Origin: Gnetum montanum
Lineage: Eukaryota > Streptophyta > Gnetopsida > Gnetales > Gnetaceae
Assembly (NCBI GenBank): GCA_015680685.1
Contig: MNCI01000252.1
Span: 1-50,485 of the forward strand
Direction of reading: 5' to 3'
DNA length: 50,485 nt
Shown: in pieces, positions 1 to 11,635 of the stretch
How the letters are laid out: every line of letters begins with the position of its first letter
Numbering within the stretch: position 1 is the first letter of the stretch
The notes under the pieces: model-generated
The model's database searches: none
Told to the model about the DNA's origin: nothing
What the model saw: only the letters and a program-made list of their open reading frames with translations
Position numbers and translations under genes: made by a program

Positions 1-41
1 GGGATGCGATATCGCGGCCTAGTGTAAATCGCGTCTCATCA
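1..41 (-). mobile_element. Terminal fragment of a minus-strand LTR cut by the window edge
   Basis: The first 41 bases contain GATATCGCG-type palindromes and end in CGCGTCTCATCA, matching the terminus of the LTRs of elements A and B (CGCGTCCCATCA). They are followed not by the polypurine-tract complement (TACCCCCATGA) but directly by sequence that aligns with another element's LTR. So this is the outer end of a minus-strand element or a solo LTR. The insertion point implies a target duplication CTTAG (42-46), whose other copy would lie left of the window. Confidence 0.6.
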
Positions 42-574
42 CTTAGCATAGTTTTTACTATTTTCTTAGTTTAATTATTTACATTTCCAAGTACTTTACT
101 TTCTTATTCATTAGTAAAGTGGAATAAGTACAACCAGTTTTGAGCATTTGAGTGTAATCACTTGGTAATCTTAGTATTGTTATTGCTTGGTTTGACTAGT
201 AGCATATTGCTTGGTAACTCAGTAATGGTTACATAAGCCCAAGACATATAGAGTAAGATAGGATTGGATGCTCTTCGCTCTAGGCTAAAGTAGATTTACG
301 TTACCATTATTACTTATAGTTAGGATTAAATTTCATTTTCAATTATGTTTATCGCTAGGAGTAATAAGGGCCTAACAACATCAATTATCATATTCCTCAC
401 TTTAGACTAAACCATGCATGACAAAGCTACCACTAGTCTAAGTGGATAATGTCCTGCAATCAATGCTTAATAATCTAGATTCCACAACTAGTTCCATCCA
501 TGGAATTCAATCAAATTGTGCATGAATGCTTATGATTTGTATGGTTAGGCATAGGGGCTACCTACCGCTCATCA
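42..574 (+). repeat. Element Z 5' LTR (truncated by another insertion)
   Basis: It aligns from CTTAG at 42 with about 13876-14405 of the 3' LTR. Shared blocks include the ACATTTCCAAGTACTTTACTT stretch near 80 and 13914, and the terminal CTCATCA. The terminus at 574 is followed by T and a degenerate tRNA-Asp PBS. The upstream part of this LTR was displaced by the insertion ending at 41 and lies outside the window. Confidence 0.75.
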
Positions 575-575
575 T

Positions 576-593
576 TGGCACTATTGCTTGGGA
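576..593 (+). other. Primer-binding site of element Z (tRNA-Asp type, decayed)
   Basis: TGGCACTATTGCTTGGGA lies one base after the LTR end. It matches the plant tRNA-Asp complement TGGCGCCGTTGCCGGGGA with several transitions. The position and the spacing to gag fix the element orientation as plus. Confidence 0.65.
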
Positions 594-706
594 TGATACT
601 AGCTATCTAGTTTAGTTATATTATACATGATCATTGTAAACGTATTAACAATCTATATTGTAGAAAACATTAATATTTTAAGTCACACACATTATCAAAC
701 AAAACC

Positions 707-2648
707 ATGTCTTCTTCACATAGGGCCAATAATGCATCACATGATGAAAACACTAGTAGGAGGAATGATAGGACCTATATTGAGGAAAACTAAAGTAATC
801 AACCACAAGTAGGGGTTTCATATGCTCATTTTGACCCCTACTACTTGCAAGGACTACATTCAACTGGTGTAAATTATCCTAAAGGAGATGGAGTAAGTAC
901 TAGAACAAGGAGGACCTCAAGGCCTAGGACCTCCTCCAAACCTAGAATAGATAAATCAATGGACCATGGGGGAAGATATAGCAACCATGGTAATTCTCCT
1001 AGTCTCCCATCTTTCTCTTCCTCTTCCATGTCTAGTTCTAACAAGGATGAACACAAGTATAGAAATAGAGATACACTAAGGGATCAAGACAAAGATAGAA
1101 ATAGAAATAGATGAGATCATCAAAGTGAACATAGACAATATCATCATAATAAGATAAATAGAAATAGAAATTTTCACCATGACATGTTTGATGATGATGA
1201 ACCCAGAGCATGATGCAAATAATGGAGGTAGTTGGAATATCCCATGAGCACCAAAGGGACAGTTACATCAAAAGGCTTGATATGAATAACATCCCTAAAT
1301 TTTTGGGGGGTTGTAATTCTAATCCACAACATCACTTACAAGCCTTCTATGATGCTTGTGCCTTGCAAAACATTGAAAGTGAGTGGCAAAAGCTTAAGCT
1401 CTTTTGTAGGACACTAATAGATGAAGCTGAAAGTTGGTATAGATTGTTGGAACTAGATTCAATCTATTAATGATCCACAATGCTAGAACTCTTCAATGAG
1501 AAATACCAAACCTATGCGATAGTATCCAACTTGAAAAAACAAATTCAAGGATGGGGGTAAGAAAAACATGAATCCTTGGATGTGGCCTTGGATAGATACT
1601 ATTTGCTACTACATAGATGTCCATGTCATGATTTTTCTAAAAAAGAGCCACTTTTCCACATCATAGATGGGCTTCATAACCAAACAAGAGAGACCCTTAT
1701 GATTTATGCCCAAGGTTGATTATCCAAATTGAAAGTCCATTAGATACAAAGGTTAATCGAATAGGTGGCAAAAGAAGAAGGAGACTATGTAAATGAGATA
1801 ATGTAGAGGAATATAACTGGGATCCAACTCTTCAAAAGAAGGGGATCCATATCTATGATGAGGAAAAAGAAGTAGCTCTTGATGAGGTGATTTCACAACA
1901 AATCTTGCTAATACAAAAGTCTATTGTTGAGCTTAAAGCAAGGATAGATAAGATTTGGGAGTTGATGAATGAAAAAGTTACAACCTACATGAAAACCATA
2001 GAGGAGAAGGTAACACAAAATAAATCAAGTGATCAAAATAAGAAGAGGAAAAAGAACAAAGAAGCATGTAGGAACACTTATTGGCAAATAGGGAAAATAG
2101 CTATAGTAGAAGAGGCTATAGACTCAACCACAAAAGAGGATGATGGATGTGACATCTGCAAATATGACCATCTAAAGGGCTTTTTCCTAGTTATGTAACA
2201 TCTACAAGATTTTGGGGCTTTTGCTTTGAATCCCAAGTTCGTACAAAAGAAAATGCCTAAGAAATTACCTTACTCACGGGGTAATTATTTACAATCCTAC
2301 CACCAAATATGCTATTTCAATGGGATGTCTTATCAACCTCAACACTACTATGAACCACAATGGCAAAATCCATAGTCATGGGGGATGGCATCAACAAACC
2401 AGCAATACCCTTATTGCCAACTAGACCCATATGACTACTCTGTTCAACAACTTGTTTCTCTAGATGGTTTTACTTCCTCTACCTCAAATCACTACTACCA
2501 CTCTCCTGAATATCATCAACTTGCAACATCCCCTATGGGATCACCATCTCAAACCTCTTATCCTTTGCGACATCCTCAATATTCTCATACTTCCCTCCAT
2601 CATATGTCACCACCAATGCTACAGGAAGGATTGGCATTACAACATTAA
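707..2648 (+). pseudogene. gag: Gag remnant of element Z
   Basis: Broken Gag capsid gene. The likely start is the ATG at 707, because the peptide begins MSSSHRANN, like the MSSS starts of C and D. An Arg/Ser-rich N-terminal part follows (845-1114). The capsid-like core begins near 1210, with KRLDMNNIPKFLGG and ALQNIESEWQKLKLF (1270-1410). It continues in other frames through ELFNEKYQTY (near 1490) and QIQGWG (near 1545). A coiled, charged region (1887-2130) precedes a zinc-knuckle remnant CDICKYDHLKG, in which the last Cys is lost (2150-2180). A Tyr/Pro/Gln-rich tail ends at 2648. Compared with A, C and D it lacks the N-terminal block containing VVYIHHDEYIPDF. Several stops and frameshifts are present, so it is not functional. 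Confidence 0.75.
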
Positions 2649-3340
2649 TGGAAGAATGCCACTTGTACTATGAACATATAAGTAAATGATAATGTTAGTA
2701 GATCTCAAAAAAAGTCTTGAAAACATTCTTTTTTTTAAGGATAGTTTCCACACATGAGCACAAAACTCATTGACCGATTGGCTCATCAAAACTAGCATAA
2801 GGCTAGTAAAGTGCAACATCCTTACCAAAATAATGTCTCCCAATTTGACACAAGAGCAAACACCCATTATCACTCCAATGCAAAACATACCAGATGAACC
2901 TATCACTGTGGATAGATAGACAATTCCATGTCTTACTAATGATAAAAAAGAATGCAGTTATGAACTGACACTTCAAAATATCAACATAGTCATGACACCA
3001 GCCCACACTAAATATGAAAGACAAGTGTGTGCATAAGAGAGAGTAGGGGCCACTAAATAAAAAGACACATAGTGGCTACAAACAAAGAACCTAAAAGTTT
3101 CTAAAACATGCATGGAAACATCTGAACCACTTATTAATTCCCATTCTAAGAAAATGACCCCAACTATGACCTTACAAATGGAAATACTAAACCACAATTA
3201 TACACCAACAAAAAGAGAAACTAATGACTTAGATGATTAAAATTCAATTACCATCAAGATTACATGGGATGATAACCAAAAGACTAAGTCACTAAGGATG
3301 GTAAGTAAGAAACCTCAAGTGTATGATCTAGGGGAACTAG
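2649..3340 (+). other. Element Z, degenerate segment after gag
   Basis: No continuous reading frame. Short pieces such as STHEHKT near 2750 may be relics of the linker before protease, but a protease Asp-Ser/Thr-Gly or RT motif is not visible. Minus-strand ORFs here are shadows. I see nothing else. Confidence 0.4.
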
Positions 3341-4650
3341 GGTCCATTTTCCAACACTCGTCCATGAGTTCAGTTGTGGGGGAGACACCAATCATGAACA
3401 AGAAATTAATAAGCATTTTTCAATTTTTTTTACAATTTCCTTTTTATTTCTAATTTTTTGTTATGCCTTTTCATATTTCTTACCAATTTCCACATTCTTT
3501 GATATCTTTTCATTCTTTTGTACTTTTCTAGTTTTTAAACCATTTGCAATTCTTCATATTTTATACTTCTTTTTAATATTTTTAATTCTTAATATCTTAT
3601 ACAATTTTGTGTACTTTGTTTACATATTACTTTTACATATTTCTATAAAGTTTGAATAAAACACATTAAGAATAAAGTAAGATGTAGTCCCAATAAGGTG
3701 AATATTTTTCTATGTTATTAAATCATAAGAGAATACTTATTTGTATAGTAAGACCACATCACCCATCCATCCATTCCAATAATAAGAGGTTCTTATCATG
3801 GCCATAATGATATTATTTCCATCATCAAAACTAAGAATAAACTTTTGACCATTATGCTTAGATAGAAAAGTGAAGAACCAAGTGGGAATGTGAAGGGTGT
3901 GACATTAAGGGGACTTGTGGAATCTCTTAGAACACTACTATATGTTCTATCATGTTGTAATTATATCCTTGTAGATCTAACAAAAAATGGAAGTAAGAGT
4001 ACAATAACTATTGCCTTATCATATCACTAGAAAGACATGTTACCCATGCTTGAAGGTAGTCCTTTGGTAAGGTTGACAGAGATAAAAATAAAATTCATGC
4101 ACATAATAAATTTCTAGGGGTTTCACTAGAAAGACATGTTACCCATGTTTGAAAGGTAGGTGACTTCTCAAGAATTTCAATAAAAATAAAAATAAAAATG
4201 AGGTGAAATGAATAAACTCCTTGCTTGGACAAAATGCCAAGTGATGATACTTGTTGCAATTATGATAGTCTTATGGTTATGAATCTTAAAGGTGAAGTAA
4301 TGTGATGTCATTGGATAGTGGTCTAGACTTGGTTTGAATCTTGGATAGAAAGGCTAATGATTACTTTAATCATCAATAACACACAAGAATTAATTATGCC
4401 TATGGTAAGATACCTCATGTCTTGATTTCAGTAATCCTTTTTACAATCCATCTCATCTCACTATATGAATAATCATAACTTATGGTTTTGTACAACATAG
4501 TGTAATTTTCCCCACCTAGTGATACTAACATGTGTGTTTTGATAAATAGGTATGTATTACATTCAACTCCTTGAGTGCCTAAGGACACTTTGAGGCATGG
4601 TTATATAAGGGCATTAAGGGCTGTATCCTACTTTGGGAAGGATCCACTTG
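3341..4650 (+). other. Element Z 3' internal region, left of the A insertion
   Basis: Non-coding. Homology to D resumes near 3350-3390 (CAGTTGTGGGGGAGA against TTAGTTGTGGGAGAGA at 46533). This is the stretch just after the end of pol in D. Further landmarks are a pyrimidine-rich block at 3415-3620, GTGACATTAAGGGGA near 3899 (compare 46952), two AAAGACATGTTACCCATG copies at 4031 and 4130 (compare 47205), and TTTGGGAAGGATCCACTTG just before element A. No gene is seen. Confidence 0.55.
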
Positions 4651-5434
4651 TGATGAGTGGCGAGGTACCCCTACACTCAACCATACAAATATGAGCGTTA
4701 CATGCGTGATCTGGTCAAACTCCAAGGACTAAGTGCTTACGTGCCTTATGGAACACTTAAGTTTAATCAATTGTTGTCTTCCCAGACTTACTTGTATTGT
4801 CACGGTTGTATGGTTAAGTAAGTCTAAGGTATATGATTTTTATGTCTTTTATCTTTTTATCGCTTATACTAAGAGAGGAAAGGGTGAATAGATTAAGTAA
4901 CTAACTTTCACTAACTAAGTTTTAATCATCCTAGCATCAATATCCATTCCCACTTGCCGTACACACTCTAAACCAGTGTAATGCTACTAGGATTACCAAA
5001 TGCTATTCGTTACTGGGTTACCAAGCATAGCACACATGCTCGAAGCAGTCGTACTGAATGCACTTAACTAGGAGTTGAGGGTTGAGAGAGATTAATTATC
5101 TAAGAAAGCATTTAAGCATTTAACATTAATTAAATCCTAATTACCTTATTCCATGCACTGCAAGGTTTATCAAAAACTTCATCTTTATTTCTATATACAA
5201 ATGTGTGCTCAGGTACAATTTTCTTGAATAAAGATCTATTCACTTTGAGACTCCTACTATGGGCACATGGAAATTATTTTATCTCTGGAATGGTAAAACT
5301 GCTAGATTTTAGCTAAGGGTCTAGATCTAGATGGAGAAACAAGGGAAAGCTGCCTCTTATTTATAGAACTGGCAACGAGCTACGATATCGCGTACGTGAT
5401 ATCGTAGGGGCCGACGCGATATCGCGTCCCATCA
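4651..5434 (-). repeat. Element A 3' LTR
   Basis: Runs from TGATGAGTGGCGAGG to CGCGTCCCATCA on the plus strand, 784 bp. In the element sense it begins TGATGGGACGCGATATCGCG. A TATA box (TATAAATA, complement at 5358-5365) lies about 70 bases from the U3 terminus. A polyadenylation-type AATAAAG lies on the minus strand near 5227. GATATC palindromes cluster near the U3 end. Confidence 0.9.
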
Positions 5435-5446
5435 TACCCCCATGAC
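5435..5446 (-). other. Polypurine tract of element A
   Basis: Plus-strand TACCCCCATGAC reads as GTCATGGGGGTA in the element sense, immediately before the TG of the 3' LTR. The same tract flanks the 3' LTR of B (20604), C (44705-44714) and D (48467-48477). Confidence 0.8.
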
Positions 5447-7300
5447 TGAATGAAAACTCGTCCTCGAGTTTCTTAAGAAATATTGGGAAGGTATGGGATT
5501 ATTAACTTGAATGATACTAATGGTGATGGGGTGACATATGAACAGATCATCATTACAATACATGACAAAATTTAGTGTTTATGACAACAAGAGTAAACAC
5601 TATACACATTTGACATCCAGCCTTATTTGGAAGCTGAGAGAGAAGAGAGAAGAGAGAGAGAGAAAAGAAGAAATCTGTTGCTGCCAAAGCCAAGATTGCA
5701 CCTTTCGTTGTCCATCCATAAGCGTGTCATCAATCTTGTTCCTTGCATAACTGCTTCAGCACTGGTCCATTCCAAGTGTTTCCTCTAGATCCAATTTGTT
5801 GTTGTATGATTGCCATATGCACACACAACACAATCTTATATTAGCAAGGGTAAATGAATCACAATGCAGTTAATACCTTGTCTCAGTGTAAGGTCCATTG
5901 GCTGAGTTGTGATATGGCTAATGCTGATCTGGAGATATAATCGAGGTGTAGGGGTTAGGAGAAAATCGAAAAAAATTGGACCAAGACCCCCATGACTGAG
6001 AGCGAGCCTTCGGTAATGATAGAATGGAAAAAGATAAGGAATAAGAAAGATGAAAAAAGAAGAAGCAATGACAACGCTAATAAAATGGATGTTAAAGATG
6101 GAGATGAACAAAAGGGATGTTGATTACAAAAATGTTTAGGGGAAAGAAATTAATGGATGTACCAAATAGNGCCAGTGGGTCCTCCCCAAAGCAGGCTCAT
6201 GCCCTTAATGCCTTGACAATCCCACATTCAAAGAGTTTGTAGGCTCTAGGAATGTCATTTGGAAATAAGAGTTAAAGTCTTAATTGTAAGAGTTTACCAA
6301 AAAGAAAACAATGCATCAACCAAAATATGGACCATTGATACAATCGACAATGAGCTGGAAAATGGAGAAAGAAGGATGAGGGGAAGAGAATGGAATGAAG
6401 TCTCAAGAATAAGGTGGTGTACAACCCCTTGTGTATTAATGGTTAAAGTNGATCTAAGTCTAAGTTAACTAGCGTCAGCATCCGTTCCCACNAGTGAATT
6501 CACATTAATACATTAAGCCAATCCATCCACTTGAAGTAACAAGAAAGTCTCCACCAAAGAGTCATCACCATTTCGACGAAATAAGAAAGGAGAACGTAGG
6601 AAGTGAGGAAGGGCCTTAGTTAGAGGAAACATTTTTATTTAGTTCCATAACCAATGCTTGTACCCCAGATGATTATTCTGTCTAAGGGGTGTGCTTTGAA
6701 TTTTGACTATTCTTTTTTATTTTTATTTTTATTTTTTGTGTGTTTTGCATGAGAACCACACCATGCAAAGACTTATTATTTTTATTAACTTGGCTTCTCG
6801 ATAGTGGAGCGACGTTGGAATGGTAAAGAAAACTCAAGAAGAAAACATCCAAGCACCCAAGAGAATGGCTAGCACAAGTGCATCAAATCCCCTTGAAGTC
6901 ACATCCTTTTCAATCCTTGAGGCCTTCCTTAGTTTGAGAAATTCCCAATCACCAATTCATTGATAGTTCATATTATTTAAGTAAGGGACTATACAATTCC
7001 AAGCCAAGAGAGACCATAGAAATTTGTGGATGGATGGGTGACGTGGACTCATTGCTTGTTATATCAAAAGAACCATAGCATCAACATCATAACTTAAAAG
7101 TAAAAACCAAACATTAGCAATCAATGAAATACAGTTCATACTACCATCAGGAGTACTTATTAGGTGATGAATCAAACAAAATAAACAAACAAACAAAGAA
7201 ATGAAAGATTATAAACAATGTTGTAAAAAAAAAAGAAAAGTTAAGAAATTTATAAAACAAAAATGTGTAAAACAAAAACTTAAAAAGAAACTGAGGGCCT
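5447..7300 (-). other. Element A 3' internal non-coding region
   Basis: Colinear with 20615-22570 of element B and, in opposite orientation, with 46600-48460 of D. It contains a conserved block at about 5640-5830 whose minus strand reads MAIIQQQ...TWNGPVLK, discussed in the findings. The 41 bases between the Ns at 6450 and 6492 are LTR-like and probably misplaced. ORFs on either strand are short and not conserved, so no gene is called. Confidence 0.6.
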
Positions 7301-7371
7301 TGATTGATCAGCATAGGTGGCCATCTCCTCCATGATTGAATCGAAAGGAAGAGATCCAAAATAATGAGCAT

Positions 7372-8103
7372 TTGTTTAAATTTTTTAGAAGTGTCCAACT
7401 TCTCCCAATTGATGTTTTTAGGTTAAGGGTTGGAAGTTGGTGACGCTCTTGCTCTAGTGTATCTATGCTTTCGATGTGGTCGCAAGTTAGTCCCCCAGTT
7501 AGTTCCATGCATATTGGTGGGTTGCTCTCTTGATTAGCTATCAACCACTAGGTGTTCTCTTGTTGTGTGGTTGCTACATACAGGCACTTTTGTATGTTAA
7601 CTTTTGGTGCACACCGGTTGCATGTAGGCAATGCTGAACATTCCTGTACGCAATCATACCTTGTATCACTGTATGTGATGCATGGAACTTTCTTCTTCTC
7701 GATCTTCCCATAAGTATTTTTCTTAGATATTTCCAAGGAAAGATCGTGGATTCCTAGGCATGTGTTCATGGTACTTAGCCATGCCCTTCCCATTATTATT
7801 GGGAAGTCCCCTTTGTCATTGTTGACTTAGATCACTAGAAAATCAACTAGGTATGACCAACCACATACAATGGTAACAATGTCCTCCACCAGCCCCAAGG
7901 GAATAGTGATGGATTGGTTAGCTAGCTCTAAGAAAATATTGCTCTTCTTTAGTGGAGGCAGGTTCTAGGCTTTATACATTTCTTGCAATATCAAGTTGAC
8001 TCTGGAACCTAAGTCTAGAAGATCTTTACAAGGTTCATTCTTAGTGACTTGGAGATAAATTAGGGGGCTTCCTGGATCAGATAATTTCCTGGGAAGGTGG
8101 CCC
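7372..8103 (-). pseudogene. pol: Protease remnant of element A, fused to post-pol sequence
   Basis: Retropepsin region. In the minus sense it starts with GHLPRKLSDPGSP and a catalytic-site relic LLDLGSRVNL (about 8025-7995; the family motif is D-S/T-G, so the Ser is changed here). EMYKA and an in-frame UAG (7967-7965) follow. Downstream are the flap-type FPIIMGRAWLST (about 7800) and LEISKKNTYGKIEKKKVPC (about 7740-7690). The frame then reads NLKTS and breaks off at about 7372, exactly where RT should follow. Beyond it lies sequence that comes after integrase in D. Stops and frameshifts show it is dead. Confidence 0.8.
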
Positions 8104-10663
8104 ACCTCCTGTGGTTGTGAGAGCTTGGATGGACTGTTGGTACTGAAGAAAGGTATTCTNAAAGGGAGCTCCAAAGCCTTATTTGATGGAGAAGCATTTG
8201 GAGGCTCAACCTCCTGTGGTTGTGAGAGCTTGGATGGACTGTTGGTACTGAAGAAAGGTATTCTCCTTGTATGGTTGTCAGAACTAGCAGTGGGTTGAGG
8301 GTTTATAGCTCTCATAGCATTATGTTGCTGCGGTTGAGTGGGGAGTTCCCCTTGCATTGTCGGAGCGATCGTAATGGAGCTATTGATGTGAGAGTTGTGG
8401 ATGGATTTGGAGGATGGTATGCGTGTGGTGTGTCTCTCCTAGGAGAAGGAGTCCTATAATACTCTTAAGCTTGGTAGTGACGTGGGCATGTCACATGACC
8501 AACAGAGGCATGTGGAGAGATTGGTTGCTGCACGTAATAGCCATATGGATTCGATTGCCAGTAAGGGTATTGTTGCCTTGGTTGTGGCATCCCCCATGTC
8601 TATGGGTATTGCCACTATTGGTGTTTCTCAATAGGTTTTGGTGGAGTTTCACCTGGATAATATGTTAGTGGTTGGTGAAACTACCTTGGGTTACCTTGGG
8701 GATAAGGTAACCTTCGGGGTGCTTATCGTTTGCTAAGTCTTGGATTGAGTGCATACACCCCAGACTCTTGTAGATGTGAGATTATTGGGCAACATCCCTT
8801 AGGATGGTTATATTGGCATATCTCACATCCACCATAATTGTCTGTTTCTGAATCCACAACCTCCTCAGTGATGGTCATTTTATCCTTACCTTTGTTACGT
8901 GCATGGTCCAAATCCCTCTTTTTCTTATCATGGTCACTACTTCGCTCCTTAGACTCCTCTAAGATTTTTAAAATGGTTTCAAATCTACTATCTAAGGAGT
9001 CCCACATCTGATCTACCTTAGCTAACACTTCTGTTGTTAATTTCTATAGCGGCAAGGTTTTCCTACTCACTAACTCTTCGAGTGGTGACTCATCCTCCTC
9101 CTCATAGAATCTCACTCCCCTCTTTCAGAGGGAAGGATTACGGTTATACTCTTCTGCACTCTCTCTCATACGTAACTCTCCTTCTTCCTTAGCTACTTGC
9201 TCCAACAATTTATGAACCTCATGGGACCTAAGTTTAGATAATCTCCCTTGGGCATATGTCCCAAGGGTTCTCCTGGTTTCATGTCTTAGCCCATCTATGA
9301 AATGGTGTAGTTGATCTCATTGTGCATAACCATGACCTAGGCAAAGATGTAGCAATACATAATATCATCCCATGGCAGCATGCAAGGATTCATGATTTTC
9401 CTACTTCCATCCTTGGATCTGCTTTTACAAGTTGGACACTCGAGAGTACATCTGATATTTATCGTTAAATAGTTCTAGCATCGTACTCCACCTCCTAATG
9501 GTCTCTGGTTCTAAGGACCAGTATTAGCTTTTTGCTTCTTTTATGAGTGTCATTGGAAACAACTTTAACTTTTGCCACTTGTTTTCAATGTTTTGCAAGG
9601 CGCAGGCATCGTGAAATGCCTATAAGTGGTTCTGCAGATCAGCATTGCATCCCCCCTCAAATCATGGGATATTATTCATATCTATTCGCTTGATCCTGCT
9701 ATCTTTTTAGTGCGTTGTAGGTATTCTAATGGCCTCTGTGATGTCTAACATGATTTGGGTTGCAAGTAGGGGTTCATCATGGTCATTTCTCTCATGATGT
9801 CTGTGATGCCTACGTGGTTCCCTACTTTCTCTTCTTTCATGCCTTGACTCTCTAGACCGCCCTTATCCTTGCTCTCAACTCTCTCATCGAGGTTTCTCAC
9901 CATGTTTACCCTTATCCTCACCATTAGGCTCTTTATGACTATGTCCTAATGTTGAAGGAGAGGGTGAATGTTGTGATGAAGGTGAAGAAAAAGGAGAACC
10001 ATCATGATGATGATGTTCACTACCTTCCCTTCGGTGGTCCTAGCTCCGATTGTAATTACAATAAGAATGCTCACCCTTATCATGTGTTCATGTTCCCTCA
10101 TTGACACTTGGTGTTCTTGGGGATCAAAACCATGGCTGTGAATCATGGAGCACAGTTTCTGATACACCACCTCCTAACCATCATTAGGAGGGGGAACATC
10201 ATTTTTTTGGAGAACCTATGAAAACAGGTTCACCACCCTTAATTTCATTTAAGATGGGTGAAGCATTATGGGGGCCTTTTCCCTTCAACGATGTGTGATA
10301 ACTCTCTTGTCGCGAGTCCCATTGACGTTGCAATTCTGTGGGATGGTAGTCCCTTGCATTATAATCGCATGCAACATACTCAGTGTATAATTGTGACATG
10401 CCTATTCGTGCAAGGGCATGAAGGAGCATGTTGGGGGCTGCTCTATTTGGGGGTAACACTATGTTACCCTCCAAGTCTCTCCAACGCAGTTGTTCATCTT
10501 GATGGAAGACAAAGGTAAAGTCAGGTATATATTCATCGTGATGAATATATACCACACTGAATTGTTGAGGAACTGGCAGATTTTGGTTATGTGTGTTGTG
10601 TCGCCGACTATCTCTAGTGTTGGTCCTAGGTGGTGAAGTGATTTTGTGTGGAGAAGAAAACAT
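8104..10663 (-). pseudogene. gag: Gag pseudogene of element A
   Basis: The start ATG (10663-10661) opens an uninterrupted 154-codon N-terminal part containing SVVYIHHDEYIPDFTF and LEGNIVLPPN, the best-preserved Gag N-terminus in the window. An Arg/His/Ser-rich stretch follows (about 10170-9800), then the capsid-like core (MNNIP near 9690, ALQNIENKWQKLKLF near 9600, WSTMLELFNDKYQMYS near 9480). A coiled segment contains VDQMWDSLDSRFETILKILEE (9013-8950). A zinc knuckle CEICQYNHPKGCC (8835-8795) fits CX2CX3HX4C. The C-terminal part is Tyr/Pro/Gln-rich. Numerous in-frame stops and at least one frameshift occur. A 56-bp repeat around an N at 8160 corrupts the end. Confidence 0.8.
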
Positions 10664-10790
10664 GTTTGTCTTGTTAGTGTGCTGTTTACCGTTATGTTAT
10701 TTTTTTCGTTTGATCAACCCTAAGGGTTCATTTAAGCTCCCAACGATATGGATGATCTCCTATGTTCTACATAGTGCACAAACAACTAAG

Positions 10791-10808
10791 TCCCCGACAA
10801 CGGTGCCA
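10791..10808 (-). other. Primer-binding site of element A
   Basis: In the minus sense TGGCACCGTTGTCGGGGA, one base inside the 5' LTR, matching the plant tRNA-Asp 3' end complement with two or three transitions. Confidence 0.8.
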
Positions 10809-10809
10809 A

Positions 10810-11630
10810 TGATGAGTGGCGAGGTACCCCTACACTCAACCATATGAATACAAGCGTTATACGCACGATTTGGTTGAACTCCAAGGACTAAGTGCTTACA
10901 TGCCTTATGGAACACTTAAGGTTAATCAATCGTTTTCTTCCTAAACTTACTTGAATTGTCATGGTTGTATGGTTAATTAAGTCTAAGGCATATGATTTTT
11001 ATGTCTTTTATCTTTTTATCACCTATGCTAAGAGAGGAAAGGGTGAAGAGACTAAGTCACTAACTTTTACTAACTAAGCTTTAATCGTCCTAGCATCACT
11101 ATCCGTTCCCACTTACTATACACACCCTAAACTAGTGCAATGCTACTGGGATTACCAAATGCTATTCGTTACTAGGTTACCAAGTGTAGCACACATGCTC
11201 GAAGCAGTCGTACTAAATGCACTTAACTAGGAGTTGAGGGTTGAAAGAGATTAATTATCTAAGAAAGAATTCAAGAATTTAACATTAATTAAATCCTAAT
11301 TAGCTTAGTCCATGCACTACAAGGTTTATTAGAAAGTTTGTCTTTATTTCTGTACACAAATGTGTGCTCAAGTACAGTTTGCTCGAATAAAGATCCATTC
11401 ACTTTGAGACTCCTATTGCTGGCACATGGAAATTATTCTATCTTTGAAATGATAAAACTACCAGAGTTTAGCTAAGGGTCTAGATCTAGATCTAGATAAA
11501 GAAACAAGGGAAAGCTACCTCTTATTTATAGAACTGGTGATAGGCTACGATATCACATATGCGATATCGCAGAGGCCGACGGGATATCGTGGATGCGATA
11601 TCGCATCCCATGCAATATCGCATCCCATAA
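10810..11630 (-). repeat. Element A 5' LTR
   Basis: 821 bp, homologous along its length to 4651-5434. TATA box complement at 11523-11530. The U3 terminus carries additional GATATC palindromes (11550-11625) compared with the 3' LTR, which accounts for most of the length difference. It ends next to the target duplication ACTTG. Confidence 0.9.
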
Positions 11631-11635
11631 ACTTG

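Larger units (their letters stand above)
4651..11630 (-). mobile_element. Element A: non-autonomous gag-PR LTR retrotransposon inserted in Z
   Basis: It has two LTRs (4651-5434 and 10810-11630), a tRNA-Asp-type PBS (10791-10808), a polypurine tract beside the inner end of the left LTR, and 5-bp target duplications ACTTG (4646-4650 and 11631-11635). In the element's own sense the order is 5' LTR, PBS, gag, protease, then directly the region that follows integrase in D, PPT, 3' LTR. RT, RNase H and integrase are absent; the deletion point is near 7368-7372. The 5' LTR terminus reads CATAA instead of CATCA, one substitution. Four isolated Ns (6170, 6450, 6492, 8160) mark uncertain joins. Confidence 0.9.

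Noticed and set aside
5538-5750. Plus-strand ORF with an Arg/Glu-rich stretch
   Set aside because: Antisense to element A in its non-coding 3' region; driven by a GAGA-rich simple sequence.
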